Shown here: positions 61,240-64,000 of the stretch, in pieces
Numbering within the stretch: the first letter of the stretch is position 1
Layout: every line of letters starts with the position of its first letter
Source of the DNA: Isochrysis galbana
Lineage: Eukaryota > Haptophyta > Isochrysidales > Isochrysidaceae
NCBI GenBank assembly: GCA_018136815.1
Contig: CM030944.1
Coordinates: 2,333,834 to 2,397,833, forward strand
Direction: 5' to 3'
Length of the DNA stretch: 64,000 nucleotides
Position numbers and translations under genes: made by a program
Notes under the pieces: generated by a model
Told to the model about the DNA's origin: nothing
Databases searched by the model: none
What the model saw: only the letters and a program-made list of their open reading frames with translations

Positions 61240-63168
61240 CTAGTGCGAGATTCCGGCGTAGAATGAGAAGTCAAGGTTGGTCTCCACTGGTGTGACTGTC
61301 AACAAGTCCGACAAGCAACGTACGACCGCTGACTCAGGTTGCACCTGGTGCGACGGAGCGTAGCAGACGCCGTATCCCTGCGCAACACCACGCGATTGTG
61401 ACAAGAGAGGGTGGGGTCAGGGAATAGCTGCTCAGGCGAGATACGGGCCGGTGAGATCGCTCGATCCCGGGTTTGCTAATAGCAGTGAAGCGGATCATTG
61501 GCGTTGGTCACCATCCCCTTCCTCTTTATCCCTAAGCAGTCCGTGCTATTCGCGCGGAGCAGCTCCGCGAATCTGCGCCCTGGCCGGGCGATGTGTATGG
61601 TTGGTATCTGCCCGTGGATGCACGAGAGCTGGATGGCCGCAACATCAAGTGTGTCGATGTGAAAAGGCAGATGCGGGGCACAACTGTTATGCGATGCAGC
61701 CCACCTGTGCGGTCACCATAACCACGGGCCGCTCAGTGAAGGGGCGGCTGAACTTCAGAACATAGGCCCCTGGGCTGTTCATTTTCTGAATCTTGAAACC
61801 GCCTCCCCGCACGACATCGCCCCCAGAGCCAACCTCACCAAAGATAGCTTCAGCTCTCTGAGCAATGACCTGCGATGGATGAGCAAAATGGCCTTAAGAG
61901 CACAGGCAAGGGGCCTTGAACGCTTGTACCCGATATCGCCATCAAATCGTCTACAGGACGCAGGTAGGGAGCGCTTCGCGACACGCTCCTGTTGCGCGAT
62001 GAATTCGACGGCTCCTTGAGAGAGGATCTCAGGGGTAACCGCGCCTGGCTGAAGCTTGTTGGAGTTCACCGCACCATCTGCAAGTACATTGCCCGTGACG
62101 CTGCCAGCTTGCAGTGCTCTGCCATCGACCGAGCCGTCGGCGAGTGCATGTGATGTCACGGCACCAGCCTTCAACTTGCTAGAGCTGATGGAGCCCGCTG
62201 CAATCGCGTCTTCCATGACACTTCCAGCGCGAAGCGCCTTGTCGCCCACTGAGCCATGTGCGAGAGCTTCCGACGTAACCGCACCGTGCTGTAATTTTGA
62301 AGCCGTTACCGCCCCATCGGCGATGGCGCCCTCAACAACCGAGGCTTCCTGCAACTTACGAGACGCTATCGAGCCGTCAGCAAGCACGTCCGTATCTACG
62401 GCTCCATTCTCGAGCTTGCTGCGTGTCACCGCACCATCCGCAAGCGCGCTTGTCGTCACTGCGGACGCATCCAGCTTGGCAGCTGTAACTGCGGCACGAG
62501 CGATCGCATCCGAGCGCACTACGTCCACGCCCAGGTGCTCTGAGGAGACAACGCCGCTGGCAAGCTTCGTCGAGGTCACAGACCCTGGCTGGAGTTTGAA
62601 GTGTGATACAGCTCCATCTGCAATCGCATCCGTGGTCACACATGCAGTCTGAAGGTTGAATGGGGCGACGGCGCCGATAGCCAGCTTTGCCTCCGTCACG
62701 CACCTATCCTGTAGCTCGAGTGTGCCGACTGCCTGGTCAGCGATTTGATCCTGCGAAGCGCATGGCACGTCTAAGCCACGTCAGCCAGGGCATACCCCTC
62801 ACGTCCACTCGGTCGCCTAGGAGCCCCACAACACCCTACCGTCCGCCGTTGGAGCTGGCACGCGTGTGCAGCAGCTTCGTGCGCGGTCTGCTTGTTCCGC
62901 TGCTCTTCACCTGGTAGATCGCTAGCTCCTGCAGGTCGACGTAGTGCTGGTTAGGCATCAGGTGCTTGAGCGGTGGGCTCTCCCTCTGCAGCGTAGTGCG
63001 AGCTTGACTGCCAAGCATCCCAGCGAGGGCGCAGAGGAGTGAGGCGATGGCGAGAAGGAGGCTGAGTCTACCGATTCGCTTCGCCACAGCTAGCTCGCCG
63101 CGCAATGCCGCCAGCTCGATGCTGCTCTCCTCGCTGCGCGCCACTGAGGTGGGAAGCAACTGCTCCAT
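61240..63168 (-). CDS. Membrane-anchored tail-fibre-like repeat protein
   Basis: Four exons: 63168-62911, 62750-61983, 61869-61705, 61377-61240 (all phase 0), giving 442 residues. Exon 1 has a short charged N-terminus, one hydrophobic segment (LSLLLAIASLLCALAGML, residues ~37-54), then a linker. Exon 2 is a run of roughly 12-13 repeats of about 19 residues of the form ADGAVTxxKLxxGSV. Exons 3-4 form a C-terminal head with KMNSPGAYVLKFSRPFTERP and VVMVTAQ, then GYGVCYAPSHQ and LDFSFYAGIS. Repeats of the IADGAVTxxKL type are known from phage tail fibres and bacterial surface fibres, where they form trimeric stalks. Here the protein would be a type II membrane protein with a stalk and head. The ligand is unknown. 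The exon 2 donor (GTCGCG, 61982) is weak and so less certain. Confidence 0.68.
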
Positions 63169-63577
63169 CGCCCACCCGCGCGACGAGACGCGCGCTTCCG
63201 CACGCCCGACAAACCGAGAGTACGTTTGAAATGCGCCCGAAGCAATGAATCTTTCTTCCGCCGGGACGCGCCGTCGCGCTCTCCTATCTCTCCCTCTCAG
63301 CTTTAGATCTGTTCCCTCTCGGTACAAAAGTGTAGAGCTCTACGGCATTCATACCCTACAAGTAGGTGGTAAACAACTATCGTTAAGGTGGTCCACGGGT
63401 GAGCGGGCCCACCCCGGTATTACGCGAAAGCGGCGGGTGGCGGGCGTGGCCGCCGCCGGGGGGTGGCTGGCTCTGGGGCTCACGATGGCCCTGTATGGAA
63501 CTGGGTATGACCCAGGAGGCTTCGGCGAGCCTGGCAGCATCCTTGGGGGGGAGCCGTGCGACGAGGAATCGACTCTT
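63169..63577. other. Upstream region of the tail-fibre-like gene
   Basis: Probable leader and promoter of the - strand gene. It carries a half hairpin (CAACTATCGTTAA, 63375) of the LINE type, followed by GC-rich sequence. No other gene. Confidence 0.4.
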
Positions 63578-64000
63578 TGTTGTATTCCTGCCCATCTGAA
63601 GGTTGTAGGCATGAATATTCGTGTAAGGTACGCGCTCACAATTACAATTGAACAGTTCCCCGTGTTGCCACTGACGCACAAGACACACAGATTCGGATTC
63701 CCCATGGTCTCAAGTCCAGGTTTGCAGGTTTTGGTCTCGAAATTTGCGATTCGAATTTTGTTTTTGCTGTTACTATAATTGTTGGCTCGTTTAAGGTAAT
63801 AAACCGGCATGACTTCGACTTCTCGTTCTGCAGTCGCTCTGCGAGACTCTCTCTCTCTCTCTCTCTCCGTCCGCCTCTCCTCGGCCGACGGCAAGAAGAT
63901 TCGTCCAAAACATTCTCCGGTCCCAAGATATCTCGTGGGGGGTCTCTCCGCGCTCCGCGAGGGAAAGGACGCGATCTCGCTCCGAGATCGGCCTCGCGCC
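63578..64000 (+). mobile_element. Element 2-type LTR, continues past the window end
   Basis: TGTTGTATTCCTGCCC at 63578 begins a copy of the element 2 LTR with only scattered differences from 21603 downward, up to the window end. AATAAA at 63799 and a CT microsatellite at about 63847-63868 are shared. Whether this is a solo LTR or a full element cannot be seen. Confidence 0.88.

Overview
This is a nuclear segment of a eukaryote. Its genes have several introns of about 70-300 bp (one of 786 bp) with GT...AG ends, it is dense in retrotransposons, and its flanks are GC-rich and full of long C/G runs. The gene set is a mitochondrial carrier end, an ABC1/UbiB kinase, the axonemal-dynein assembly factor DNAAF5/HEATR2, a membrane histidine-kinase-like protein, a type II NAD(P)H dehydrogenase, a UvrD/Srs2-type helicase, a RAP-domain organellar RNA protein and a tail-fibre-like repeat protein. 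This fits a flagellated protist, probably an alga. I cannot name the species.

Layout. 1-276: end of a mitochondrial carrier gene. 888-12963: an apparently intact Ty3/gypsy chromovirus (element 1, + strand). Its 3' LTR is cut by a 100-N assembly gap (12964-13063). 13064-21603: a second, divergent chromovirus on the - strand (element 2), also cut by the gap and carrying frameshifts in pol. 21604-24500: remains of a third LTR element (element C), with a LINE ORF1 fragment and an integrase fragment. 24500-26050: tandem repeats and an unknown ORF fragment. 26090-27989: ABC1 kinase. 28000-31400: repeats and LINE pieces. 31412-35840: DNAAF5. 36880-39600: LINE remnant and dispersed repeats. 40673-42565: histidine-kinase-like gene. 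43325-44062: dispersed repeat. 44643-46616: NDH-2. 47344-49967: helicase. 51364-53970: LTR fragments and unknown ORF fragments. 54435-59460: RAP protein (- strand). 60000-60950: repeats. 61240-63168: tail-fibre-like membrane protein (- strand). 63578-64000: another copy of the element 2 LTR.

The most striking system is the chromovirus pair. In both elements gag and pol lie in the same frame, separated by one UAG in a conserved context, which points to stop-codon readthrough. In both, a phage-type DNA cytosine methyltransferase-like domain (HPPCT and ENP motifs) sits between Gag and the protease. Element 1 then continues with reverse transcriptase, RNase H, integrase and a C-terminal chromodomain. 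So one retroelement may both read chromatin and write DNA methylation. Other notable items are short hairpins of changing sequence but constant form at the 5' ends of LINE and repeat copies, a 15-nt microexon in DNAAF5, a histidine kinase lacking its phospho-acceptor histidine, and a shared upstream block in front of two quinone-linked genes (ABC1 and NDH-2).
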